NCBI GenBank assembly: GCA_964006375.1
Contig: OZ023268.1
Span: 87,047,358-87,111,357, forward strand
Source: Tillus elongatus
Lineage: Eukaryota; Arthropoda; Insecta; Coleoptera; Cleridae
Reading direction: 5' to 3'
DNA: 64,000 nucleotides
The notes beneath the pieces were generated by a model that had not been told where the DNA came from, did not search any database, and saw only the letters and a list, made by a program, of their open reading frames with translations. Positions 11,230-22,345 of the stretch are shown here, one piece after another. Both the position numbers and the translations under genes were made by a program. The stretch's first letter is position 1. Each line of letters starts with the position of its first letter.

Positions 11230-12287
11230 CTAGACGCAGCAAGTACGTTATGGTAGTGAATTTTCATAAGAATTGTACACTATTAGTAAGATATATTATT
11301 AAAACTAATTCTTTAAATTTAAATGGACCTTGGAGATCGGTTTGAGAGTCCCAGTTAGCGATTATTTGAAAAAATTTATATTTTATATGGAGCTACTAAA
11401 TTAAAATTTGGTCTTAGATATAATATGTAAGTACTGCAAATGCCTTTAAAAAAATTGTGTAACAAATTTCATTAAAGTTACAAACGTTTTTCAGAAAAAA
11501 TAAATTATTTACTAAGGGAATGTACCTGTCGAACTATAAAAATATGTAAGTACTGCAAGTGTCTTAAAGTAACACACGTTTTTCAGAAAAAAATAATTAT
11601 TTACAAAGGGAATGTACCTGTCGAATGATAAATATGACAGGTATTTTTCCATATTAATTGCTTGGATGGTTTTGTTTTAGTCAACCCGTCAGTTTTTGCA
11701 AACAATAAACAACAAAAAAGGTTTTTTATGTTATGGTAGAAAATTTTCGTAAAAATATTTCAAATCCGATAGCTCAATAAATTTCCCATTAAGCCAGAAT
11801 CTTCAATCTTGAACCTTAGTAACACCTATGTAAACGCACGTGGGTAATAAATTAAAGAAAAATAACATATTGAGCTTCGTTTTGTTTTAAAAAACCTTTA
11901 TTGTTTATTGTTTGCAAAAACTGGATGGGTTGACTAAAACAAAACCATCCAAACAATTAATAAGGAAAAATACCTGTCATATTTTTAATTTGACAGGTAC
12001 ATTCCCTTTGTAAATAATTAATTGTTTTCTGAAACACTTTTGTAACCTTAATGAAATTGGTAACACAATTTTTTTAAAGACACTTCCAGGATTTACATAT
12101 TATATCTAAGACCAAATTTGAATGTAGTAGCTCCATATAAAACATATATATTTTTTAATAATCGCTAACTAGGACTCTAAAACTGATCTCAAAGGTCCAT
12201 TTAAATTTATAGAATTAGTTTTAATAGTATATCTTTGTGTACAATTCTTATGAAAATTCAATACTATAACGCACTTGCTGCGTCCCG
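11230..12287. mobile_element. Foldback element with HINE-like tips
   Basis: A 1.06-kb palindrome-like unit. Both termini are the HINE-like 5' tip (CTAGACGCAGCAAGTACGTT on the left; its complement ending in TGCGTCCCG on the right). The arms then match for ~400-500 bp: for example AATGGACCTTGGAGATC near 11320 against its complement near 12195, and GGATGGTTTTGTTTTAGTCA near 11665 against its complement near 11935. The unpaired centre is ~150 bp. There is no ORF. It could form by inverted dimerisation of a HINE-like element or be a DNA transposon whose TIRs share ancestry with those tips. Confidence 0.8.
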
Positions 12288-13277
12288 AAATTTGTGTGAT
12301 ACTGGAACCAATAAGTATAAGTTAGTATTTGTTTCACTTGCCAGGTTATTAAAAATATTGAAGAACACGAATAACGATAAGCATGTGCTACTTACGTTTG
12401 ATAAACAATTGTGTCAGAAACTTTAGGACCAAATCAAAAGAACACTTTTTAATAACAACTCTAACATAATATGTAGAGATACAATAATAAAGAGCTTTAC
12501 AACAACAAACGTGGCTAGTGGCTAACACTTCATGTAAGGATACTTCGTAAAATAAAACCATAAACAATAATAACAATAACGAATCTTCGAATGTTTTGAG
12601 GTTAGATTCATATTTAAAAGTGAATAGATTTATGGATTATAATGCTACTGGCGCTAAAGCGTCGGAAATTAGTACTGAACTTATAGTTTTAAACCATTTC
12701 ACTGAAGTGAAACTCCTATTTGGTATACCTATTCTGTAATATAGCAAAACAATTCAGTTTTAATAAATGTAAATAACACCTTGACTGTCTCATGTTTCGG
12801 CGTCGGCGATCGGCGGCTGCCGCTGCCGTTTCGCGGTGACAGTTGGGCTACCCATGCAGCGGTGTCAGATTGAGTAAATTAGAGTTTATGATAAATCAAA
12901 TGAGAAATTATTGGTAACTCAACATTTATTAATAAAAAGCCACATTTATTGGATAGATTAATTTTTTGACGAGCTTTTATTTATCATTAATAAGCACCAA
13001 TATGTGTTATTACCCTATCTTTTACATTTTAAGATTCAAATGAAATTTTATCAAATCTGACAATCCAGCTCCTTTATATTTAATTGTCAGGTGACTGTTT
13101 CTATTTGAATAATCTACTCAAAATTAGACACATTCACAGTCTAATCATCATTATCAACATTGAAGTGGTAAATGCTGTATGAAATTTGAACTGCTATCTT
13201 AGACTGTTGATTCATTGAAAATTTTTATTTTTTAATAACTCCTGTCTTCGTATGCCATTTAATTTAAAATTTGGTTA
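12288..13277. other. No gene seen; short GC-rich patch
   Basis: Nothing coding is supportable. A patch at about 12797-12870 rich in CGGCG and GCCGCTGCCG motifs stands out from the AT-rich surroundings. Confidence 0.45.
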
Positions 13278-13653
13278 ACACCTAACATAAGTGAAGCCTG
13301 TAAATAATCACATAGTACAGTCTTATGATTCTGATATGATACTTATGATATGATACTTCAATATCTCAAGTTCTGTTAACAATGTTCAAAATGTTGGGCT
13401 TCTTGTACGAAATTAATTCTAGAGGTTTTGTTGGATACTATGTCGTACTTGTAGCAATCGAATGATGATAACAATTATCTGCTGTGTGACATATGTCATA
13501 AAAATTAATCAAGCATTTGAAAAGTTTTTGTGATATAATCAACAGATAATAGTAGTAAATTTACGTTTCGGTTGTGGGGCAAAGTGAATACGAAAATGTG
13601 CAACTTTTGTAGATAAAACGCGTTTATTAGTAGCTTAAAGAATTGAAGTTCTA

Positions 13654-14761
13654 ATGATGACTGGTTATGGTGACATGATCCGAAATCAGGCAGAGGTGTG
13701 TACTCTGTTTAACAGTAAATATCCGGATGTGTCTATCAATCAATCAATCAATCAATCAATCAACAATGGATCGAACAAATAAGAAATTTCTAAAAACATC
13801 TAGCGTGGAAGATTTGCTAAAAACAGGTTGCCGGCGTAAGTGAAGAAGTGAAATTAAACGTCTTGTTGGCAGTGGAAGAGAATCCCTGCAGTAGTGCTCG
13901 GCAAATTGGCCGAGACAGTGGAATTCCATTTCAGACGGCACATAAAGTATTGAAACTTGAAAAGCTTCATCTTTAGAAAATTGAGCTTTTGCAGGAGTTA
14001 TCCGGTGACGATCCGGATCGAAGGCTGCAGTTTTGTGCAACATTAATGGATAAATGTAATGAACTCTTTGCAAGTAGCGAATATTCTATTTTTAGAAGAA
14101 TCCACGTTTAGATTAGATTGTGTGAGTGGTCCATATCGGTCCCTCCACCGCGACCATAAGGTCTATTGTGGCTATCCACGTTTACACTAAATGGAGAAGT
14201 CAAAACTGCAGATATTGGTCAAACGAAAAACCAAGATGGATGCGACAAAATGACACACAATATCCACAATAAATGTTTCGGCGGTAATTGTTAGGAGTAG
14301 GATTATTTGTCCCTACTCTTTTCATGGAACTATAAATGGACCACGATATATACAATTTTTACAGCCATAACCTATTCCGAAGTTATGGAACTTATTTCCT
14401 GATTGACAAAATGCTGGTATGGTCAATCATAGCTTGTGATATCAACAAGATGGTGTCCCCGCGCATTATGACGTTAATGTTCGACAGTACCTGGATCACC
14501 AATTTCTCAGGAGATGGATTGGCAAGTGAGGTGCAATCGAGTGGCCATCAAGATCACCTGACCTAACGCCCTTAGATTTTTTTGTGGGGCCATTTGAAGA
14601 ATGTGGTATCAGATACTATCAACGAATTATAAACAAGAATAACAGCTGAATGTACCAACATTTCTCCAGAGATTATAAATAGAGTCCAACAAGAATTTGT
14701 TGACCGTTTGAGATATTGTTAGGCACAAGAAAGCGGGCATTTTGAACATTTAGTTAGATAA
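13654..14761 (+). pseudogene. DD41D-type transposase, inactivated
   Basis: Recognisable parts in order: an N-terminal helix-turn-helix region (MMTGYGDMIRNQAEVCTLF), the second HTH (AVEENPCSSARQIGRDSG), DDPDRRLQFC, NRQNCRYWSNEKP, QQDGVPAHYDVNVRQYL with the second catalytic Asp, IEWPSRSPDLTPLDFF with the third, and C-terminal SGHFEHLVR then stop. Spacing between second and third Asp is 41 residues. There are several stops, frameshifts, a (ATCA)n expansion at 13734-13763 inside the HTH region, and a ~70-bp insertion near 14115-14185 flanked by repeats of ATCCACGTTTA. Confidence 0.82.
13734..13763. repeat. (ATCA)n microsatellite
   Basis: Seven tetranucleotide units within the dead transposase; they shift the frame. 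Confidence 0.95.
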
Positions 14762-14806
14762 GATTGAACTATATAATTCTATATACGCTTCACTTATGTT
14801 AGGTGT

Positions 14807-16404
14807 TACTGATAATAAAAATGTTATCAGTCACTTTATTTTATTCCTGCAAAAAATTGGTGTTGCTGAATATATAATTGGATTAGCTTTAAAAAGATGT
14901 AACACACTATCCATAATCTAATTTTAAAATTCCGAAAGCTACCCTTTGTAGAAGTAGAACGATAGGGGTGAGAGTTTTAGATCAAACAGTTGGTTTTTGA
15001 AAATAAAAATCGACCTGTTTTTTTATTTTCCCTAATAATGATCACTTTTAACTTTATTGAATTTATGCGTTACTTTATAGACGTAGTGTGTACATTATTA
15101 CCTCATCTTCTCTATAGAGAATAATGCCTTACTGTTTATACGCATTCTCTATATCTGACAGTTTTCGAGGTTTGGGCTTTTTAAATTTAAATCCAAAGAT
15201 GTCCTGTTTTGATTTATTTTTGCTAATATGCCTTGAAAACAAGATAATCAAAGTGCATCTTGTGTGAATATATTTTTAAGCATGTTCTTTGTAATAATTA
15301 TTTGTTATTTTGTTATTATATCTAGTTATTGAAGTTTTATCTTCCCTGCCAATCTTCCCTGTTCTATGAAAAAACCTACATTGAAGTCGAACCATGTTTT
15401 ACTCTATTTTATCTTCCTTAGTATGTATATATAGTTGAGAATTTTAATTATGTTATCAGCATTTTTGTTAAAGTAGTTCAAAGTTGAACATGTTTGTGAC
15501 GAATATTTAAAAATAAATATTGCTTATTATCAGTTTAATTCGTATTTTCCGTATACCAAAAATAGACTGTACGTTACATAAAACGTCTGTTTGCTCAGAT
15601 TACTTAAAATATGTAAATCTATATAAATACAAATAAAATGCTGTAGGCGCGTCGATTGAGAACGGCTGTACCAATTTGGCTAAATTGATTTTAAAAATGT
15701 TTGTAATAGACTGAATAAGGTTCTTAGGAAACGAAAAATTAGAGAAGTTGCCCGGGTAATTGGAAAATTGGGGAAAAAAAGAAAGCTCTTTTTCCTCCGA
15801 TTTGTTTCGCCACGTGCTCAAATGTCCTTTGACAAATTGAGATTTGGACAGGAAAACGTCTGTCGACTCAGCAACAATAAATAATTATCTTGTTTTAATA
15901 TGGATTCCATATCAGAATCTGCACGGTCATATTATAGTCCGCAATATAACAACTTGCTGCATTGAAATGAATTACCTGTCTTAATTTTAAAAGTTAGGAC
16001 GCAGAAAGTGCGTTACGGTGGCGGATTTTCGATTTACCAATACACTAAAACGTTACGTTATGGTACATAAATAATAAAGTGTTATCAAGAGGCTACATGT
16101 GCAACTAAGTTAGTCAAAACTGCTTTGTTATATTTAGAGATTACATGATTTGAAAAAAAAAACACTAATTTCTACATCACCTGTTTCTCTTTTAATCCAT
16201 AATTTAACCGGAAGTAAAGAAAAACTGATTAATTTTATTATTTAAAAATTAGTTACCAGGACAGACAAAACCTAACAAAACCTTGTAAGCGGTCATGAGC
16301 TTAGAAACTGGAGGGCCCATACCAGGAAGACGTATTATTGAACAGGCCACTCAAAGGGTTATCATGCAAAGCATCAAGTAGCAGTACGAACGTCATTTAA
16401 AGAA
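14807..16404. other. No gene seen
   Basis: AT-rich DNA; one isolated HINE-like 5' tip (GGACGCAGAAAGTGCGTTAC) at about 15997-16016. No coding region is supportable. Confidence 0.45.
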
Positions 16405-16745
16405 ATTATACCCTATCTACTGTAGTTTACTCGTTAAGCCATTTTATTTGATACCCAGGTCAAGGGAGTATTCCGCCATTTTGCGTCGGCCTCTATTTTG
16501 AATGGATGAAAACGTTACCTAGCCTACTCTATTTTACTCGCGCAGCCCTTTCATTTGATACTTATATAAGGGGGTTGTCGAGAAATAAATATTCCGCCAT
16601 CTGGCGTCGACCTCCATTTTAGATTCGAAAGAGCGTTATATAGCCTACTATATTTTACTCGTAGAGCCTTTAATTTGTCACCCATGTCAGAGGGATTGTG
16701 AGAAAATAAAAAATGCACCATCTCGTAGCGTCCGCCGTATTAAAT
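16405..16745. repeat. Tandem repeat, three diverged units of ~105-125 bp
   Basis: Three units begin near TAGTTTACTCG, TATTTTACTCGCGCAG and TATTTTACTCGTAGAG. Each continues with a CATTT-rich TTTGATAC or TTTGTCAC block and a TCCGCCAT or CACCAT block followed by GCGTC. Divergence between units is high, so the array is old. Confidence 0.7.
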
Positions 16746-16785
16746 TAATGATTATGAAGGCAGCCCATGATGCATTGTCACATGA

Positions 16786-16791
16786 CACACT

Positions 16792-16873
<82 letters not shown>
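16786..16873. repeat. (CA)n / (TA)n microsatellite
   Basis: ACACTCACACACACACAT leads into 67 bp of TA that stops at GTGTCTCCCCGG. Confidence 0.95.
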
Positions 16874-16876
<3 letters not shown>

Positions 16877-17284
16877 TCTCCCCGGATTCGACGCATGAAA
16901 AGGTGAAAAAGCCTTTAATTTTGTTTTAAAACTACATTTTCTGAGATTATGCCCTGCTTGAATAGAAAATATATTGTGTCATAACTTTAATTTCCAAAAA
17001 TCAAGTATGTCTTGGAAATTTACAAATAACTGATTTTTATACTAGTATAGGGCCTTTTCTATAGGAGATACAAAAAATGTTATTAAGAAAAGATAAACGG
17101 AAAGAAAAACTGAGCAGGAATACAAAATTTTTAAATCCTAAACCTATCTTGATATTTTGAAATGCTGAAAACAAATATTATTCTATGGAAGAAAAGCGAA
17201 TAAAATAATATTTTGACAGTTGTCAAAAATAGTTAATTGTAGTTATTGTCGTAGCTGTGCTCTAAAACTGATCCGAACTTAACT

Positions 17285-17575
17285 GTGAAAAATAAAAAAA
17301 ATATGCTTACTATACCAGAACGGATCTACCTAATTCAGTGTTATAGAGTTGGGGAATTATCTATTCCAGAGGTTATCAGACTATTTTATATGAAGTTTCC
17401 GAACACAGTTTTGGTCCAATCTACGGTATCCAGACTACTTGAAAAATTTTCACTAACGCTACTGTACATAATACACCAAAAAAAAAGAAGAACTTTGGTG
17501 GAGATGATGTATGTACTGTGGGAGCAATGGATCCATTACGCGAAAAGCCCAAGCTTTCACTAAGAAAGCGGTACG
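17285..17575 (+). pseudogene. N-terminal fragment of a mariner-like transposase
   Basis: The frame reads ...MLTIPERIYLIQCYRVGELS, then RLFYMKFPN and QSTVSRLLEKF. This is the N-terminal HTH pattern (E/RxxMI..Y, RLFxxKFPN, STVSRxxxKF) of the DD41D-type transposases elsewhere in the window. It breaks off before the second HTH; a foldback inserted at 17595 separates it from the fragment at 18585. Confidence 0.6.
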
Positions 17576-17594
17576 AGGAGACTCGCATTAGCAA

Positions 17595-18300
17595 ATCCAA
17601 GATGGCCGACCGAGATTAAAAAATATGAATAATTTAAAATATAAAAAGGTATCTGATTTGAGCATTATATAAAAGAGGATCCCATGTTTTGATTGCACTG
17701 ATAATGATGTTTAAAAAAATATGGCGGTTAGCGCATGCGCACACCAACTTTTTTAATTTGTTGTTAGCCACCCATGTGTGGGGTTTTAACATCACCGTAC
17801 TCGTTTCGATGAGTAGAGTTCAAATATGTAAAGATTATCGAGGGGAGGCGAAGCGACCAACTGTCGTGCGTTTCTCGCACGATGGGGTTCAGACACAGAG
17901 GCGTCGGCAGCCGGAAAGCAGCTTGACGGGTGTCGGTAGCAAGATGTTAGGGTGCTGGATGCTGGTAGCAAGATACTAGGGTGCTGAAAAGAGGACGCTA
18001 GAAGCAAGATGCTAGGGTACTGGCAGCAAGATGCTAGCTGTAAGGTTCTAGCTGTATAGTTCTGGATTCAAGATGCTCGCTGACATAAGCGAGTACCGTG
18101 ATACCCCACACATAGGGGTCTATTTAACAAATGAAAAAGTTGGGGTGCGCATGCGCTAATCGCCATACTTTTTAAACACCCTTATCAGTGCAATGAAAAT
18201 ATCGGATCCTGTATTAGATAATGTTCAGGCCAAGATACCTTTTTATATTTTAAATTCTTCTTATTTTCTAATCTAGGTCTGCGATCTTGGCCGCCATTTT
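17595..18300. mobile_element. Foldback-like inverted repeat, ~220-bp arms
   Basis: The left arm 17595-17815 (AAGATGGCCGAC, TTTAAAATATAAAAAGGTATC, GCGCATGCGCACACCAACTTT, CACATGTGTGGGG-type motif) is matched by its complement at 18080-18300. The spacer holds a minisatellite (17935-18060) with repeats of AAGATGCTAGGGT. A half-unit ATCTTGGCCGCCAT...TGACGTCA recurs at 18280-18380 and again at 18405-18495. Confidence 0.7.
17935..18060. repeat. Minisatellite in foldback spacer
   Basis: Imperfect ~22-bp units around GCAAGATGCTAGGGTGCTGG, five to six copies. Confidence 0.7.
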
Positions 18301-18584
18301 GAATTACATCATATCAATCTAGATCTCTTGCTACATTCTATCGAACTGCTATCTTTGTTTAATCACTTTGACGTCAAATTCTTCTTATTTCTATACCAAC
18401 AGCGGCCCTCGTGGCCGCCATCTTAGATTACGCCATCTCAGGTTAGACATCTTGTCTATATATCCACCATCCTTGCTTCATCACCCTGACGTCATACGCA
18501 AGCACAGTAGCCTTGGGGAGATGGGGAGGTCCCAGAACCGGCCATCTATACCCAAAAGCATTCAAACAGAAGAGCGCCAGATTG

Positions 18585-18800
18585 CAAATGATTTACAAAG
18601 CTTTATGACAGGTTAGGTGAAACTGGTTCGTTTCGTCCAAAACGAGATATCTCAGGCCGTCCAAAAAAATTGCTCGCGAACCAGAAGTAGAGATTTTAGT
18701 CCATGTAGCAAATAATCCAGAAATTAGTTTGAGAAAAATAAGTGCAGTGCTAATGTACGCAGATAGTCGGTTCTGAGGATATTTTATGAAGAAATTAGTG
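18585..18800 (+). pseudogene. Internal fragment of a mariner-like transposase (second HTH)
   Basis: Two adjoining frames give LYDRLGETGSFRPKRDISGR, PKKLLA, then EPEVEILVHVANNPEISLRK and ISAVLMYAD. This matches the linker and second HTH (xxVxxNPxxSxRxxS) of the DD41D-type transposases here. It is probably the continuation of 17285-17575. No catalytic domain follows. Confidence 0.55.
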
Positions 18801-19042
18801 GTAGTGGTGGCGGTGATATCGGTAAATATGACTTCGGAACTTAGATTTCATCGGCCAAAGACTTTTTTTATTACTTTGAATATTCTACTACACGTACGCC
18901 ATATTTGCAAATGCGCCTGGAAATTGAAAACATAATTATATCCTCCAGCATCCACTTGAGCTTAGAAACTATTGACAGAACACCGTGTTTTTTGTTTTTC
19001 CGTTTCTTTTTCCTTTTTTTTTAAGAATGTACATATACATAT

Positions 19043-19045
<3 letters not shown>

Positions 19046-19109
<64 letters not shown>
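19046..19109. repeat. (TA)n microsatellite
   Basis: 64 bp of TA preceded by ACATATACATATACAC. Confidence 0.95.
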
Positions 19110-19114
<5 letters not shown>

Positions 19115-19239
19115 TATATAGGATAAACAGGAATACAGGACTACATTATACGTCCAGGCCCCCCGCCCCAGGAAGACTTGAGACCTACTGACTATGACGA
19201 AAGTCTTTAACCATATTACTTTACAGCAGTACATTATTT

Positions 19240-20049
19240 ATTGACAGCCGAGTTTCTGGCCAGGCTACAATTTTTCCGTCCCTTTGAAGACAAGCAGAAT
19301 GTAGAACACTTCGATAGTAACAGGCATAAAAAGACAATAAAAAGTTTATAACTTCGTTTATTAATAAATTGTAACCCACAGTTTTGGTCAACTTAAAGAT
19401 ATATTATATAAAAATAACTATATTCCTCTAATAAATAATTTAAAGCTATGAAAATATAAATATACAACAAAATTATTATAATTCTCTTATAAAAAATAAA
19501 TAAGTCAACATCCGTATTTTTTATAACCAATTCATATTCCAAAAATTATTCTTTTACATAAGTAAATATAAATAAACATATATTCTACATATTTTAAGAT
19601 GTGCCTATTGATTTTATTGTCTGAAATTATAGAGAAAATAGTCGAATGCTCCAGAGGTATATTTTTATAAAAAGCAACGTATCGCTAAATTGTACTGTTG
19701 CAAATTTTGTGGCCATTGGTAACTTGAAGATCTTTCTTTTTGTACTGAAAATAAAAAGTTACATAAGCGAGCAATCAAAAATATTAAAATATTAACCGCA
19801 AACACCAAAAAGTTTTTAGGCAGCAAGTGCGTCATGGGCATTTAAAAGAAAATAACTTGCTTCCAAAAAAATAAGTGATTGAGTTAATTATCTTTAATTA
19901 AGTTAAATAAATATCATCAATTTTGATCAAAGTAGTTGTGGCAAAAAAATAAATGAAATAAGGACGTACTCTGATTTGCGTTAGGGAAGTTGTCTGAACT
20001 TTCCAGCAGTTACATCATCAGCTTTAAATTTGGTTTGACATTTGTATCA
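19240..20049. other. No gene seen
   Basis: AT-rich DNA; a short HINE-like tip relic (AGGCAGCAAGTGCGTCATGG) at about 19818-19838. Nothing else recognised. Confidence 0.4.
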
Positions 20050-20091
20050 GTTGAGGTAAATTCACTGAGTGAAGACTGTAACCTGTGATGA

Positions 20092-20134
20092 CCACTAACG
20101 ATGGTTTTACTAACAAATTTAACGTCATCAGAGG
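20092..20134 (-). ncRNA. Hammerhead-like motif A (degenerate)
   Basis: CTCTGATGACG is intact on the minus strand, but the GAAA box reads AAAA, so activity is unlikely. Confidence 0.4.
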
Positions 20135-20146
20135 ATGAAAAATTAA

Positions 20147-20185
20147 TTGATGATCGTTTCACTGACAAATCGGCGTCATCAGAGG
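20147..20185 (-). ncRNA. Hammerhead-like motif B
   Basis: Minus strand: CCTCTGATGA, then a poorer helix II (CGCCGATTTGTCAGT), GAAACGATCATCA. The GUC triplet is replaced by AUC, which still fits the NUH rule. Confidence 0.45.
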
Positions 20186-20216
20186 ATGAAAAATTCATCC
20201 ACTCGTCATTTTTCAT

Positions 20217-20257
20217 CCTCTGAGGACACTAACTGCATTAATGAAACGATCGTTAGG
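20217..20257 (+). ncRNA. Hammerhead-like motif C, opposite strand
   Basis: Plus strand: CCTCTGAGGA (fits CUGANGA), a weak helix II, then ATGAAACGATCGTTAGG with a GUU triplet and AGG to pair with CCT. It faces motif B. Confidence 0.45.
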
Positions 20258-20350
20258 TCTTTAAAATATGTGTTGTGGTGACTCGGGTTCTCCAAGTGCA
20301 CTTATTGAGTTCAATTACCTATGATATAAAACGTAACCATATGTCTAGTG

Positions 20351-20712
20351 TTGTGTGTGTGTGTTTTGTTTCTTTAACGTCGGCCTATTTCCGCGACTAT
20401 GGCCAATCACCGACGCCAGGGAGCAGTTTCACCTCACTATCCTGGAAATTTTGCCGAACCCCTGTCTTTCTGTAAGGAGGGTAGGGATCTTTAACGTGCC
20501 CAACATCGCGTGGACACGGGACCGACGGCTTTACGCCCCCTCCGAAGGGCGGAACGTGCTGACATTCAACTTGCTCAAATACAATGCCAGAACCTCGGTT
20601 GATGTTAATTTTACAGTTTGTACTGAAAAAGTGAAAGGAGTACGCCGGGATCGAACCCAGTACCCTTCGGTTCAAAGGCACACGTTCTTACCTCTGAACC
20701 ACCGAGGTCCCT
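20351..20712 (-). mobile_element. Full-length tRNA-derived SINE with 12-bp target duplication
   Basis: CATATGTCTAGT occurs at 20339-20350 and at 20713-20724, a perfect 12-bp target duplication. The minus-strand head (20712 to ~20638) is tRNA-like: GGTGGTTCAGAGGTAAGAA resembles box A and GGGTTCGATCCC (20647-20658) is a perfect box B. A central part follows, with GAGGGGGCGTAAAGCCGTCG, GGTCCCGTGT and GGGCACGTTAAAGATCC, which resembles from memory the conserved central domains shared by widespread metazoan SINEs. The tail is (CA)n-rich. It needs LINE machinery in trans; which LINE cannot be told. Confidence 0.85.
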
Positions 20713-20724
20713 CATATGTCTAGT

Positions 20725-21449
20725 CTATTTAGTTTTAATTATAATCACATGTCGTTTTTTTTTTTTCGTAAAAATATTGATCTTTTTTAACCCTAAACAT
20801 TTTTTTATGGCCTATAAAATGTAATAAGCTTTATTTATTTAACACACTCTTTCAGGCTACAAGCCTTTCGAAATCGAAAGACGCTATTACCCAATTTTTC
20901 TTTTACCTATAATCTGGACTTTTTGGTATTTTCTATAGTAGTTTTGTAAAAAGTTACACACATATGTCTAGAAAAGCCTTTTTTCAGAAAAATCAATTTA
21001 AGTTAGCTGGGAAACAACCTTATCTGAGCTATCTTTCAAAAGAACGTAATTTCCAATATAATCAAAATCTATATATATATTTGTTATCATACAAATATAC
21101 AGGGTAGTCGGTGTGAACGCCGATACATATTACGTGAGCGTAGAGAATCAAATAATATGTTGATAGTCCGGAATTTACACTATACCAAGTTGCACGCCTG
21201 AAGAGATGTAGGGGTTAAAAGTTGCGTTAGAAATTACAACAAAATTAAAATCTCGGAAACTCGTTGATCTCTAAGAATAAACCTGGGTACGTGAAGTACG
21301 ATCATTAGTTGACGGCTATTTTAAATTAATTAGAATTCTGCAACAAGCGGCAATCACGTATGACATATTCCTCAAATTAAAGACAACTCTTTTTTCTGCC
21401 GGCCAATCTAAAAATCAATGCATTTTGGTTTACCATGTAATTCAAAGTT
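20725..21449. other. No gene seen
   Basis: AT-rich DNA. ATACAGGGTAGTCGGTGTGAAC near 21098 has the look of an eroded transposon tip but no partner is found. Confidence 0.4.
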
Positions 21450-21888
<439 letters not shown>

Positions 21889-22172
21889 TGGCGCATTGAA
21901 AACTAAACAGAGCAATTTGCGTCCAGATAATTTTTTTTTAAGAAACACTGAAACTCGTCAATTTTAATATTGAGGGGACATGTTTTGACATAAAACTTAA
22001 CTTTGTCACATCAACCCCTTAAGGGTGGTGATAACAACCCTTATATTTTAAATAGGGAACATGGGTCGAGTGTTACATCATTTGAAATCTTTCTTTTCTG
22101 AATTCAGCACACAAATTTTTTTGGAAGTTATATCAACTAGTTTGAAAATTAATCACAGTTGAAGATGCAAAA

Positions 22173-22281
22173 ACGCATTTCACTCATTCCGATAAGAAAT
22201 GTGCTGATAGTCAATGTTTTGTTAGTTTGTAAACAAAAAAATGACTATCAGAACATTTCTTATCGGAATGAGAGAAATGCG
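22173..22281. repeat. Hairpin at inner edge of left TIR, ~40-bp arms
   Basis: CGCATTTCACTCATTCCGAT near 22173 is complementary to ATCGGAATGAGAGAAATGCG near 22262-22281. Pairing continues through GATAAGAAATGTGCTGATAG, leaving a ~28-bp loop. Its outer arm overlaps the TIR's inner end. Confidence 0.85.
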
Positions 22282-22345
22282 GTTTCTTATTTCAGTTTAA
22301 CGGTCGGTTTGGTACTTGATAGTACTACCGAAAATTAATTTCAGA

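Larger units (their letters stand above)
13278..14806 (+). mobile_element. Decayed Tc1/mariner-superfamily (DD41D-type) transposon with short TIRs
   Basis: ACACCTAACATAAGTGAAGC at the left end and its exact complement GCTTCACTTATGTTAGGTGT at the right end form 20-bp TIRs, each flanked by TA, the target duplication of this superfamily. A broken plus-strand transposase lies between them (13654-14761). Confidence 0.82.
20050..20338. mobile_element. Rearranged fragment of Penelope-like PLTR
   Basis: CACTGAGTGAAGACTGTAACCTGTGATGACCAC at the left and GACTCGGGTTCTCCAAGTGCACTTA-type sequence at the right match the PLTRs at 5257 and 8003, but in opposite orientations, so this is an inverted partial PLTR pair. 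It contains three hammerhead-like cores (two minus, one plus). Confidence 0.65.

Noticed and set aside
16874..19125. One element spanning the GTGTCTCCCCGG tip and the transposase fragments at 17285 and 18585
   Set aside because: No inverted partner of that tip could be found to the right.
20638..20712. A tRNA gene on the minus strand
   Set aside because: Box A and box B are present, but there is no cloverleaf with a proper acceptor stem, and the unit continues into a SINE body with a target duplication.
20355..20723. 122-codon plus-strand frame and 94-codon minus-strand frame
   Set aside because: Both lie entirely within the SINE and are not maintained in the older copy at 9465-9725.
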